Below, one piece after another: positions 26,270-34,408 of a stretch of 64,000 bases of DNA. How positions within the stretch are numbered: position 1 is the first letter of the stretch; the number at the start of each line of letters is the position of its first letter. The position numbers and the translations under genes are program-made. Under the pieces are notes generated by a model. The model was not told the DNA's origin, did no database searches, and saw only the letters and a list, made by a program, of their open reading frames with translations. The DNA is from Mycobacterium sp. ACS4331 (GTDB lineage Bacteria > Actinomycetota > Actinomycetes > Mycobacteriales > Mycobacteriaceae), in NCBI RefSeq assembly GCF_001667265.1, contig NZ_LZHW01000026.1, positions 1-64,000 of the forward strand. Direction: 5' to 3'.

Positions 26270-27283
26270 TCAGTAGCTGATCGAGCCGAGGGCGCGGGCC
26301 GTGTCGCGCAGCGAGGTGTGCACACCTCCGTACGCACTGGCCGCGGGTAACAGGCGCTTGTCGATCTTGGTGACGGCGGTGTAGTTGACGTCGACGACGT
26401 TGGCGATCGGATTCTGCGAGATCTGCGTCAGCAGTTGGTAGGCGTCCAGCCGGTCGAGCCCGTACAGCTCGCCGAGCCAGGTGATCATCTCGACCTGCCC
26501 GGCCCGCCAGGCCTCCTCCAGTGGGCGACCCGAACCCACGGCCATCAGGTGGGTGTCGGTCTCGAGGCGGGGCCAGGCCGGCCCGCCGCCCTTGATGAGT
26601 TCGACGATCGCGGTGACGTTCATGGCACCCTCCACCGCGGTGCCGCACGATTCACCCTCGCCCTGCCGGTAATGCCCGTCGCCGAGGGAGAACAGCGCGC
26701 CGTCGACGTTGACGCGCAGATAGCAGGTCGCGCCCGCGGCCATCTCCGGGGTGTCCATGTTCCCGCCGAAGGCGTCCGGCACCAGCGAGGTGCGGACCTC
26801 ACGGCGCGCGGGGGCCACGCCGACGGTGCCGAGCATCGGGTTGGCCGGCAGCGCGACCTCGAAATCGCTGCCGCGTGCCGAGAAGCCCAGGGTTCGGGCC
26901 GCCGAGTCGTACTCGTAGATCCAGGTGCGCTCCGGCAGCGGGTCCTGCAGCGTGGGGCTGGCCGGGAAACTCGTCAGGCCGCCGAAGAACGGGATCAACG
27001 ACGACGCACCCCAACTGCGGGCGGGCGTGAGGTCCACGAGGTGCACGGCCAGAGTGTCACCGGGTTCGGCGCCCTCGATCCAGAACGGTCCCGTCTGGGG
27101 GTTGAGGTCCTCGGTGTCCAACGCCACGCTCGCGACGTCGTCGACGGAGGTGATGCGCCCGCCGAAGGCGTCCTCGGCCCACAATGTCAGCACCGTGCCG
27201 GGTTTGATGCGCATGACGGGTTCGGCGCCGCCGAACGTGAACGCCATCTGCTCGACGGTGGGAACGAAGGTGATGTGGTCCAT
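26270..27283 (-). CDS. Acetamidase/formamidase family amidohydrolase
   Basis: A 337-aa FmdA/AmdA-type enzyme hydrolysing short amides (formamide, acetamide) to ammonia and the acid. The family start DHITFVPTVEQMAFTFGGAEPVMRIKPGTVLTLWAEDAF and internal GDTLAVHLVDL, RVNVDGALFSLGDGHYRQGEGE and GTAVEGAMN are clear. AGGA lies upstream of the ATG. It follows the trimethylamine monooxygenase by 68 bp on the same strand, so it may belong to the methylated-amine operon and recover nitrogen or formate, but this is inference from position. Confidence 0.92.
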   Translation of the reverse strand: MDHITFVPTVEQMAFTFGGAEPVMRIKPGTVLTLWAEDAFGGRITSVDDVASVALDTEDLNPQTGPFWIEGAEPGDTLAVHLVDLTPARSWGASSLIPFFGGLTSFPASPTLQDPLPERTWIYEYDSAARTLGFSARGSDFEVALPANPMLGTVGVAPARREVRTSLVPDAFGGNMDTPEMAAGATCYLRVNVDGALFSLGDGHYRQGEGESCGTAVEGAMNVTAIVELIKGGGPAWPRLETDTHLMAVGSGRPLEEAWRAGQVEMITWLGELYGLDRLDAYQLLTQISQNPIANVVDVNYTAVTKIDKRLLPAASAYGGVHTSLRDTARALGSISY

Positions 27284-27351
27284 GTGGCCATCCTGAACCG
27301 CATTGTGCCCGCGCGCGACTGGAGCCGGTGCGTCGCGCCGGCCGGGATCGA

Positions 27352-28689
27352 TCAGGGTTGCAGGAACCGCGACAGGCTGTCGTCCATCTCCTCCCACCAC
27401 GGCGTGTGCGGTTCGGGTCCGACGGTCCCGGTGCACGGGGAGGAGAACGATCGATCGCGGTAGCCGGTGATGCTCTCGTCCTTGAGGTGCTCCCAGGTGG
27501 CGAAGTGCTGGCGCACCAGGTCCAGGTCGAAGGTCGGGTAATCGGTGCGCGCCATCAGGTCGCGGACGTAGTCGGTCTGGAAGTCGATCTGCGCCATCAC
27601 CCCCGACACCGCGCCGAGTCTGGTGCGCCAGGCGGCGATGTCGGCGGCCATCTGGTCGGCGGCCGGTACGGCGGCGCGGCCCAACACGATGTCACGCGCG
27701 AAGAACGCCTGCGGATCGAACATGTTGAACGTGTAGTACTGGTCCTGCATGCCCAGATACAGCAGCTTCGGGTTGGCCGCCCACACCACACCCTTGTACA
27801 GGCCGTCCGGGTACAGGTTGTTGTCGGTGGTCAGGCGCAGGTCGGGGTCGATGAACGGGAAGTGGTGTTGGTAGCCGGTGCACAGGATCACGGCATCGAC
27901 GTCGCGGGACGTGCCGTCGGCGAACACCGCGCTGCGGCCGTCGAGGTGACTCAGGGCGGGCACCTCGGTGATGCCCGCGGGCCACCCGAATCCCATCGGG
28001 GCATGTCGATACGCGATGGTCACCGACCTCGCCCCGTATTTGAGCGTCTGCAGCGCGATGTCCTCGGCGGAGTAGCTGCTGCCCAGTATCAGCAGGTCCC
28101 GGCCGGTGAACTCCGCGGCGTCCCGGAAGTCGTGGGAATGCAGGATCCGGCCCGGAAACGTCTGGAAACCAGGATATTCCGGCATGTTCGGCGTGGAGAA
28201 GTGTCCCGTGGCGACCACCACGTGATCGAAGGTCTCGGTGGTGAGGCGACGATCTGTGAGGAACTCCGTGGTGACCGCGAATGTGTCGGTGCGGGGGTCG
28301 AAGCTCACGCCGCGCACCGCGGTGTCGAACCGGATGGCCTCGCGCACGCCGCTCTTCTTGGCGCGTCCGACGATGTAGTCGTAGAGCACTTCCCGTGGCG
28401 GGAAGGACGGGATCGGCGTGCCGAAGTGCTCGTCGAACGTGTAGTCGGCGAATTCCAGGCACTCCTTGGGGCCGTTGGACCACAGGTAGCGGTACATGCT
28501 GCCGTGCACGGGATCTCCATGCGCGTCGAGGCCCGTGCGCCAGGTGTAGTTCCACAGCCCACCCCAGTCGCTCTGCTTCTCGAAACAGACCACGTCGCCG
28601 ATGTCGGCCCCATCGAGGCGGGCCTGTTCGAACGCATGCAGCAGAGCCAGGCCGCACGGGCCGGCGCCGATGATCGCGGTACGGGTCAT
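27352..28689 (-). CDS. tmm: Trimethylamine monooxygenase (bacterial FMO), Tmm
   Basis: Flavin monooxygenase (445 aa) that N-oxygenates trimethylamine to TMAO with NADPH and O2. Similarity to marine and Methylophaga Tmm is extensive: GAGPCGLALL (FAD site, 8-17), CFEKQSDWGGLWNYTWRTGL, SMYRYLWSNGPKECLEFADY, the FMO motif F178-x-G180-x3-H184-x3-F188, the NADPH loop GSSYSAEDI (203-211), ILCTGYQHHFPFIDPDLRL and GMQDQYYTFNMFDPQAFFARD. Most other mycobacterial flavin monooxygenases are EthA-type and lack these strings. ATG has a perfect AGGAGG five bases upstream. It lies 10 bp downstream of tdm, so the two consecutive enzymes are encoded together. Confidence 0.92.
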   Translation of the reverse strand: MTRTAIIGAGPCGLALLHAFEQARLDGADIGDVVCFEKQSDWGGLWNYTWRTGLDAHGDPVHGSMYRYLWSNGPKECLEFADYTFDEHFGTPIPSFPPREVLYDYIVGRAKKSGVREAIRFDTAVRGVSFDPRTDTFAVTTEFLTDRRLTTETFDHVVVATGHFSTPNMPEYPGFQTFPGRILHSHDFRDAAEFTGRDLLILGSSYSAEDIALQTLKYGARSVTIAYRHAPMGFGWPAGITEVPALSHLDGRSAVFADGTSRDVDAVILCTGYQHHFPFIDPDLRLTTDNNLYPDGLYKGVVWAANPKLLYLGMQDQYYTFNMFDPQAFFARDIVLGRAAVPAADQMAADIAAWRTRLGAVSGVMAQIDFQTDYVRDLMARTDYPTFDLDLVRQHFATWEHLKDESITGYRDRSFSSPCTGTVGPEPHTPWWEEMDDSLSRFLQP

Positions 28690-28699
28690 GGATTCCTCC

Positions 28700-31006
28700 T
28701 CAGGAACGTGGGCGGGTCTTCTCCGGGTCGTAGAACGGGATGGGGACGACGACGGCGGGCAGTCGTTTGCGGTGGCCGTCGAGCCGGCCCACCTCGACGG
28801 CGGTGCCGATCGCGCTGTGCGCAACGGCGATGCGGCACAACGCGATGCTGGCGCCGAGAATGGGGGAGCGTACTGCGCTGGTGATCACCCCGACCTGGGT
28901 GCGGCCGATGTGCACGCAGTCACCGTGACCGGCCACCTCGTTGCCCTCGAGGCGCAGCCCCACCAGGACGCGCTGGGGATTCGCCCTGCGATCGACCAGC
29001 GCGGCGCGTCCGACGAAGTCGTCGGCCTTGGTCTTCAGCGGCACCGTGAAGCCGATGCCGGCCTCGAACGGATCGGTCTGCTGGTCGAATTCGTGGCCCG
29101 CGGCCACCAGTGCGGATTCGACGCGCAGCATCTCCAGTGCCTCGAGTCCCAGCGGCGCAAGGCCGTGCGGCTCACCCGTGGTCCACACTGCGTCCCAGAG
29201 GGTTTCGGCGTCGATGGGGTGCACCCACACCTCGTAACCGAGTTCACCCGAATACCCGGTGCGCGACACCACCAGTGGCGGGCCGTCCGGCCCCCCGAGG
29301 CGTCCGATCAGGAAGCGGAACCAGCCCAGGCCGCGCAGAGTGGGCTGGGCTGCGGGCGACCAGATGAGGTCGTCGAGCAGATCACGGCTGGCGGGACCCT
29401 GGATGGCGATGTTGTGCAGCTGGTCGGAGGAGTCCTTGATCCACACGTTCTCGAGTCCGAGTCGGCGCGCCTGGGTGCGCAGATGCTCACCGTCGTAAGG
29501 ATCGCCACCGATGAAGCGGAAGTTGTTGTCCCCGAGGCGGAACACGGTGCCGTCGTCGATCACCCCGCCGGTGTCGGTGCACATCGCGGTGTAGACCACC
29601 TGGCCGCGAGCCAGCCTGCGGATGTCGCGGGTGACGGTGGACTGCAGCAGGGTTTCGGCGTCGGGTCCGAGCACCTCGAACTTCCGCAGCGCCGAGAGGT
29701 CCATGACTGCCACCCGTTCTCGGCAGGCCCAATACTCCTGGTGGGGACCGTGGTTGTCGAAGCTCGCGGGCAGCCAGTACCCCTGATACTCCGCGAACTG
29801 GCGCGTCAGTGCCGAGGTGCGCCCGGCGAATCCGCTCTGCTTGGTCAGAACGGGCTCGTCGTCGGGAGTGAGCCGGTGTCCCACCGCCACGGAGAACCTC
29901 CTCGTCGAGTCGTACACGCGCACGTGGACATCCGTCGGCACCCAGCCGTTGGACGGGTCGATGTCGTCGGGGCACGCCGAGGAGGCGCACACCAGGTCCG
30001 CCGAGGCCCGCAGCAGCACGTAATCGCCGGCCCGTGACCAGGGCTCATCGGAGATCAGCTGGTGGTCGGCGTCGAAGGCGGTGTTGTAGAACAGATTCAG
30101 TGCCGCCCACCCGACGCGAGGTGCGACGCCGTAGGGGGCCAACGCGGCATTGAAGTTGTCGGTGCAGTTCACATGTCCCGGATAGCCCATGTCGGCGTAG
30201 TACTTCGCGGTGCAGGCGAGCGCGAAGGTGTCGTGGCGGCCCACGGTGTCACGCACCACCTCGAGCAGTGGCCGGGCCCGGCCGTCGTAGAACTTCCCCG
30301 TCAGTCCGGGCCGCGGCGTTGCGGCACCGATCAGGGTGCGCGTCATGGTCGCGTCCAGGCCGAACTCGTGGCCGTCGCCCAGTGCCCGGGCGTCGAAGGC
30401 CAGCAGGTCCGAACACTGCCGGCCAGCCACATCGAGGATCTGGACGAATTGCCCAGCCCGCACCTCGTAGGACGCCGCGGTGCAGGCGTCGATCCGCGCC
30501 TCCCACAGGGGTTCTGCCAGCGGACCCGGCAACTCGGGATGCTCGCGCACGGTGTCGGTGCCGCGCTGGACCTCCACGAACAGGTCCGACGGAGGATTCG
30601 GATACTCGGTGTGCACGAGCATCGGCGCCGCCGGGGCCGCGACGAGGACAACCGCGTCGGCGGCGGCGGTGAAGCTCTCCCGCGCGCCGGCGGGGGAGTC
30701 GTCACCGAACAAATGGGTGGCCGTCGCCTTGTCCTGGTCCACCCCGTGCTCCGACAGCAGGCCCAGGATCTGTGCGGCGATGTAGCCGTCCTCGTCCTTG
30801 CCGCCGACGAGTCCGCGCAACACCGTGGCCGCGGTGTCGGGACGGGCGTCGGCCACCGCGCGCGGGTCCTCGGCCAGCACGGTGAGTTCGGCGCATTGGC
30901 GACCGAAGTGGTCGATGACGTCGAAGCGGTCACCACCGCAGACCTTCACCGCGGTGACTCCGCCGGGGCGGACTCGGTACCGTTCGACGTTGTCGCGCAA
31001 CGGCAT
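28700..31006 (-). CDS. tdm: Trimethylamine N-oxide demethylase (Tdm): DUF1989 + GcvT fusion
   Basis: A 768-aa two-part enzyme that splits TMAO into dimethylamine and formaldehyde, the latter captured on tetrahydrofolate. The N-terminal half is DUF1989 (metal-dependent) with GRQCSDLLAF at 195-204, CTAKYY/GHVNCTDNF (C265, C281) and SSACPDD (C345). From about residue 395 a GcvT/aminomethyltransferase domain follows (VAVMDLSALRKFEVLGP, RTGYSGELGYEVW). This architecture is that of characterised Tdm. Residues 8-45 look like an extra, weaker DUF1989 repeat (FGRQCAELT echoing AGRQCSDLL). TGATG overlap with the cupin gene; tmm follows 10 bp later. Confidence 0.88.
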   Translation of the reverse strand: MPLRDNVERYRVRPGGVTAVKVCGGDRFDVIDHFGRQCAELTVLAEDPRAVADARPDTAATVLRGLVGGKDEDGYIAAQILGLLSEHGVDQDKATATHLFGDDSPAGARESFTAAADAVVLVAAPAAPMLVHTEYPNPPSDLFVEVQRGTDTVREHPELPGPLAEPLWEARIDACTAASYEVRAGQFVQILDVAGRQCSDLLAFDARALGDGHEFGLDATMTRTLIGAATPRPGLTGKFYDGRARPLLEVVRDTVGRHDTFALACTAKYYADMGYPGHVNCTDNFNAALAPYGVAPRVGWAALNLFYNTAFDADHQLISDEPWSRAGDYVLLRASADLVCASSACPDDIDPSNGWVPTDVHVRVYDSTRRFSVAVGHRLTPDDEPVLTKQSGFAGRTSALTRQFAEYQGYWLPASFDNHGPHQEYWACRERVAVMDLSALRKFEVLGPDAETLLQSTVTRDIRRLARGQVVYTAMCTDTGGVIDDGTVFRLGDNNFRFIGGDPYDGEHLRTQARRLGLENVWIKDSSDQLHNIAIQGPASRDLLDDLIWSPAAQPTLRGLGWFRFLIGRLGGPDGPPLVVSRTGYSGELGYEVWVHPIDAETLWDAVWTTGEPHGLAPLGLEALEMLRVESALVAAGHEFDQQTDPFEAGIGFTVPLKTKADDFVGRAALVDRRANPQRVLVGLRLEGNEVAGHGDCVHIGRTQVGVITSAVRSPILGASIALCRIAVAHSAIGTAVEVGRLDGHRKRLPAVVVPIPFYDPEKTRPRS

Positions 31007-31380
31007 CAGGGCGCGAAGGAGCGGTACCCGACGTAGAACGCCAGGGCATGGTCTGGCGTCGAGAACAGGATGCGGGAACCTTTGGGGAAGAAGATCGCGT
31101 CCTTGGCGCGGGCGATCTCGACCTGGCCGGTGTCGACGTTCTCCAGCCGGAACTCGCCTTCGAGAACGACCTTCATCTCGTCGTAGTCGTAGTAGTAGTC
31201 CAGGGGCGCTTCGGTGTTCTTCAACTCGAAGTACCCCGAACACATCGGCACTTGGTTCGGGTTGGAGTAGACGTCGTCGATATAGCCCAGGGTGCCCGGG
31301 TACCGCTCCAGCGGCATCTGCGGAAGTCCCTGCCAGAAGCCGGAAGTCACCAAGAACGGGGGAACCGATACCGTCGTCAT
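31006..31380 (-). CDS. Small cupin-domain protein of the tmm-tdm operon
   Basis: A single-domain cupin (124 aa) resembling EutQ-like/ethanolamine-utilisation cupins. The barrel core is seen as YYYDYDEMKVVLEGEFRLEN (metal-site strand with Glu and Asp in place of the usual histidines), DAIFFPKGSRILFSTP and the final FYVGYRS. GGAGGG precedes the ATG by three bases. Its stop overlaps the tdm start by one base, so translation is coupled. Possible roles are binding of the amine, protecting an enzyme from formaldehyde, or an auxiliary step; the sequence does not decide. Confidence 0.8.
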   Translation of the reverse strand: MTTVSVPPFLVTSGFWQGLPQMPLERYPGTLGYIDDVYSNPNQVPMCSGYFELKNTEAPLDYYYDYDEMKVVLEGEFRLENVDTGQVEIARAKDAIFFPKGSRILFSTPDHALAFYVGYRSFAP

Positions 31381-31426
31381 ACACCCTCCACTAGAGACTC
31401 TCAGGATGAAACGGAGTCTGCCGTGG

Positions 31427-31447
31427 GGAAACTCTCCGTGGGTTTCC
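31427..31447. promoter_or_regulatory. Inverted repeat GGAAAC-N9-GTTTCC upstream of cupin-tdm-tmm
   Basis: A perfect 6-bp inverted repeat lies 47 bp upstream of the cupin start, in the only non-coding stretch before that operon. The surroundings repeat GAGAG/ACTCTC words. It is a candidate operator or part of the operon's own promoter. Confidence 0.45.
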
Positions 31448-31516
31448 TGGAGATTAATCTTGGTAGCGAGCAGGTGTCGGAGGTGGGCCGGGCCACGGCT
31501 GGAAGAGGCGCGGTGG

Positions 31517-31565
31517 GTGCCTGCGGCGCGCGCCAGTTGAGGGGGAGGTCGAGCGCCGCAGGCAC
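31517..31565 (-). terminator. Hairpin downstream of the amidohydrolase
   Basis: GTGCCTGCGGCGC (31517-31529) pairs perfectly with GCGCCGCAGGCAC (31553-31565) around a 23-base loop, starting 3 bp after the amidohydrolase stop. No T-run follows, as is common in mycobacteria. It probably separates the importer-amidohydrolase transcript from cupin-tdm-tmm. Confidence 0.6.
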
Positions 31566-31568
31566 GTC

Positions 31569-33164
31569 TCAGGCGCGGGTGTAGACCACCTTCCCCGCGA
31601 ACATCGTGAGATCGACCTGAGCCGACGAGAGTTCGTGCGGCGGCAGCCCGAACACGTCTGAGTCCAGCACGACGATGTCTGCCGCGCGGCCCACGGTGAG
31701 TGCGCCGGTGACGGCGTCGAGGCCAGCCGCATAGGCGGCTTCGCGGGTGAAGCCCAGCAGGCAGGTCTGAAGGTCCAGGGCCTGCGAAGGCCCCAGCGGA
31801 CCGGTCGTGGTGTCACCGGGCGGCCGGCGGGTGATGGCCACCTCCATCTGAGGAAGCGGGTTCGGTGTGCTCACCCGCCAGTCACTGCCGAAGGCCAGGC
31901 GTGCGCCCGCGCGGGCCAGGTCGCCGAATGGATACTGGCGCTCGAATCGTGCTGTGCCGAGTGCGGGTTGGCACAGCGCCACATTCTGCTCGTCGCGGCA
32001 CGCCCACAGGGCCTGGGCGTTGGCGATCACCCCGAGTTGGTGGAACCGGGGAATGTCGGACTCTCGAATCACCTGAAGGTGGCAGATCTGATGGCGCAGC
32101 CCGTCGGACAGATGGTGAGCGGCCTCGAACGCGTCCAGGGCCGACGTCGTCGCGGCGTCGCCGATCGAATGGACGTGGACACTGAACCCGGCCTCGGCGC
32201 AGGTGCGCACGGCGGCTCGAAGCGCTGCATCGTCGAACAGCGCCTTACCGTGTGAATGTGCGCATGAGTACGGCTCATGCAGTGCGGCGGTGAGGTTCTC
32301 GACGACTCCGTCGACGAAGATCTTCACCATCGTCGCCTGAACCAGGGGCCCGCCGGCCAGTTCTCGGGCCTCGAGCAGGCCCGCGACCTGTTCGACTCCT
32401 CGGTCGGGATCCCAGTGCATGGCCGCGACGACCCGAGACGACAGAGTCCCGGCGGCCTCGGCCTCGACGTAGGCGCGCAGCATCGGTGTCGACAGGCGCG
32501 CGTCCTGCCAGCTCACAACCCCCAGCGAGTGCAGGTGGCGCTCGCCGATCCGCAGCGCACCCGCCCACTCGTCTCCGGTGATCTCCGGCAGGTGCCGTTT
32601 GACCAGGTTCATCGCAGTCTCGTGGACGGTGCCACTGGGGTTCCCGCCGGCGTCGCGGTCGATCACTCCACCCGCGGGATCCGGTGTGGTCGCGTCGATT
32701 CCGGCGATCCTCAGCGCGGCGCTGCTCACCCAGGCGCTGTGGCCGTCGCGGGCGGTCAGGTATGCCGGGCGCCCGCCGACGACGGCGTCGAGTGTCGTGT
32801 GGCTGGGGCTGGCACCGGGGAAGGCCGACATGTTCCAGCCGCCACCGCGCACCCACGCATCCGGGGGCAGTGTGTTCGCGGCCGCGGCGATCGCCGGCTC
32901 GTAGTCGCCCGGCGCGACATCGTGGAGGTTCACCCACAAGTCGAACAGTGACCCCTCCAGCAGGTGGATGTGGGCGTCGTGGAAGGCGGGGGAGATCAGG
33001 CCCGCCGCATCGATCACCTCGGTTCGCGGCGTGCGATGCTGCAGAACCTCCTCGCGGGTGCCGATGGAGGTGATGGTGCCGGCCCGCACCGCGACCCCCT
33101 GCGCCCACGGCCGGGCGGGGTCGGCGGTGAACACCTTCCCCAGCAGGATGACGTCGGCGGTCAT
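31569..33164 (-). CDS. YtcJ-type metal-dependent amidohydrolase
   Basis: Amidohydrolase-superfamily enzyme (531 aa) of the YtcJ/NfdA type. Metal ligands are visible: HDAHIHL (HxH) after the N-terminal beta sandwich, VKIFVDGVVEN (bridging Lys), HVHSIGDAA, CHLQVI and GSDWRVS (final Asp). Members cleave amides or N-formyl groups of varied substrates; N-substituted formamide deformylase is one example. Its start overlaps the M24 gene stop by 4 bp, placing it in the importer operon, so it probably acts on a compound taken up there. A second family member lies at 46522-48150. Confidence 0.9.
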   Translation of the reverse strand: MTADVILLGKVFTADPARPWAQGVAVRAGTITSIGTREEVLQHRTPRTEVIDAAGLISPAFHDAHIHLLEGSLFDLWVNLHDVAPGDYEPAIAAAANTLPPDAWVRGGGWNMSAFPGASPSHTTLDAVVGGRPAYLTARDGHSAWVSSAALRIAGIDATTPDPAGGVIDRDAGGNPSGTVHETAMNLVKRHLPEITGDEWAGALRIGERHLHSLGVVSWQDARLSTPMLRAYVEAEAAGTLSSRVVAAMHWDPDRGVEQVAGLLEARELAGGPLVQATMVKIFVDGVVENLTAALHEPYSCAHSHGKALFDDAALRAAVRTCAEAGFSVHVHSIGDAATTSALDAFEAAHHLSDGLRHQICHLQVIRESDIPRFHQLGVIANAQALWACRDEQNVALCQPALGTARFERQYPFGDLARAGARLAFGSDWRVSTPNPLPQMEVAITRRPPGDTTTGPLGPSQALDLQTCLLGFTREAAYAAGLDAVTGALTVGRAADIVVLDSDVFGLPPHELSSAQVDLTMFAGKVVYTRA

Positions 33165-34408
33165 CCGGCGCGCATTACGTCGAGGGGCAGGGCTGACAAC
33201 GTCCGTGCGCCGTCGGCCCCGAACACCACGGTGTCGATCATCGGATACAGCACAATGCTTTCGTAGTTGGTCACGGTGCCGGCCTCGAATCTGTCCTGGC
33301 TGGCCTCGCCGACAGTGAAGGTCCACTCACCGACCCAGTCGGGCGGGAACGACAGGCCCATCTCGTATCCGCCGTTCCAGTCGTGCAGACCCCACAGGCC
33401 AGCGTCGCGCAGATGCTGCTCGATGTGGCCCGTCACCTCGTCCACCCGGACCCCGTCGGCCGCATGCGCGCAGAGGATCCGGAACGCCTCCGCCTCGATC
33501 TCGGCGAGCCGGTAGAGTTCGTCGTTGGGCTCCGCGCCGACGACGAACCAGCGTTCGATGTTGGCGTGGTAGCGGCTGACCACCCCGCAGGGATCGGCGC
33601 ACAGGACGTCCCCGCGCACCAGGGTGCGGTCCGACGAGTAGGCGTGGCCCAGTTCGATGGGGCCGACCACCACTGATTCGTGCAGGGCCGCGGGCTCGCC
33701 GCCGGCCGCCGCCATGGCGGCGACCATCACACCCCAGGCATGCTTCTCCGTCATCCCCGGGCGCACCTCGGCCTGCAGCGCGCGCAACCCGACGTCGCAG
33801 ACCTCGGCGGCACGTTCGATCATGGCGATCTCCGCGGCGGACTTCACCTTTCGGACCGACCGCACGGCCGCACTGGCGTCGACCACGCGACAGCCCTCGA
33901 ATTCGAGAGCGGCCTGGACCATCTCGCTGGTGGCCCGGTTGGGCACGTGACTGTGGAACTCCAAACCGGCGCGCCCCGTCAGCCACCCGCGTGCTCTCAG
34001 ATCGGCGATCGCGAAGTCCAGCACCGCCTCGCCGTCGTCGCGACCGGTGAGACGGATGTCGGTGGCCACCGACGTGCGGCGCAGCAGGTAGTCATGGTGC
34101 TCGACGTCGTAGACCACGTATTCACCGCTGTCCACGCGCATCACGGTGCACTGATACGGAGGCCACCGCGTCGACGACTGCGCCCGATACCAGCGCGACT
34201 GATACCCGTGCAACCAGCACATCGCCTCGGGGGAGCTGAGCACCAACAGGTCCAGCCCAGCGGCCGCGGCGGCCAGCTGAAGCCGCATCCTGCGGGCCTC
34301 GTACTCCGCCCGGTCGAACGCATGCTGCGGGGGTTGCGCGTCCTCGCTGGCGTAGGCGGCGGAGATGAACTCCCGCAGTGGAATGTCGGCATCCTCCAGT
34401 GGACTCAT
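33161..34408 (-). CDS. M24-family (pita-bread) hydrolase, creatinase/ectoine-hydrolase-like, apparently without metal ligands
   Basis: A 415-aa two-domain protein with a creatinase-type N-domain and a pita-bread C-domain. The C-domain shows RKVKSAAEIAMIERAAEVCD, VVVGPIELGHAYSSDRTL, GDVLCADPCGVVSRYHANIERW and GLSFPPDWVGEWTF. Where aminopeptidases keep Asp-Asp-His-Glu-Glu, this protein has D272 but N283 in place of the second Asp, and no GHGIG histidine. Creatinase also works without metal; the PPDWVGEW text recalls ectoine hydrolase DoeA. Hydrolysis of a C-N bond in a small methylated or amidino compound is plausible; a true peptidase is unlikely. Overlaps both neighbours by 4 bp. Confidence 0.82.
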   Translation of the reverse strand: MSPLEDADIPLREFISAAYASEDAQPPQHAFDRAEYEARRMRLQLAAAAAGLDLLVLSSPEAMCWLHGYQSRWYRAQSSTRWPPYQCTVMRVDSGEYVVYDVEHHDYLLRRTSVATDIRLTGRDDGEAVLDFAIADLRARGWLTGRAGLEFHSHVPNRATSEMVQAALEFEGCRVVDASAAVRSVRKVKSAAEIAMIERAAEVCDVGLRALQAEVRPGMTEKHAWGVMVAAMAAAGGEPAALHESVVVGPIELGHAYSSDRTLVRGDVLCADPCGVVSRYHANIERWFVVGAEPNDELYRLAEIEAEAFRILCAHAADGVRVDEVTGHIEQHLRDAGLWGLHDWNGGYEMGLSFPPDWVGEWTFTVGEASQDRFEAGTVTNYESIVLYPMIDTVVFGADGARTLSALPLDVMRAG

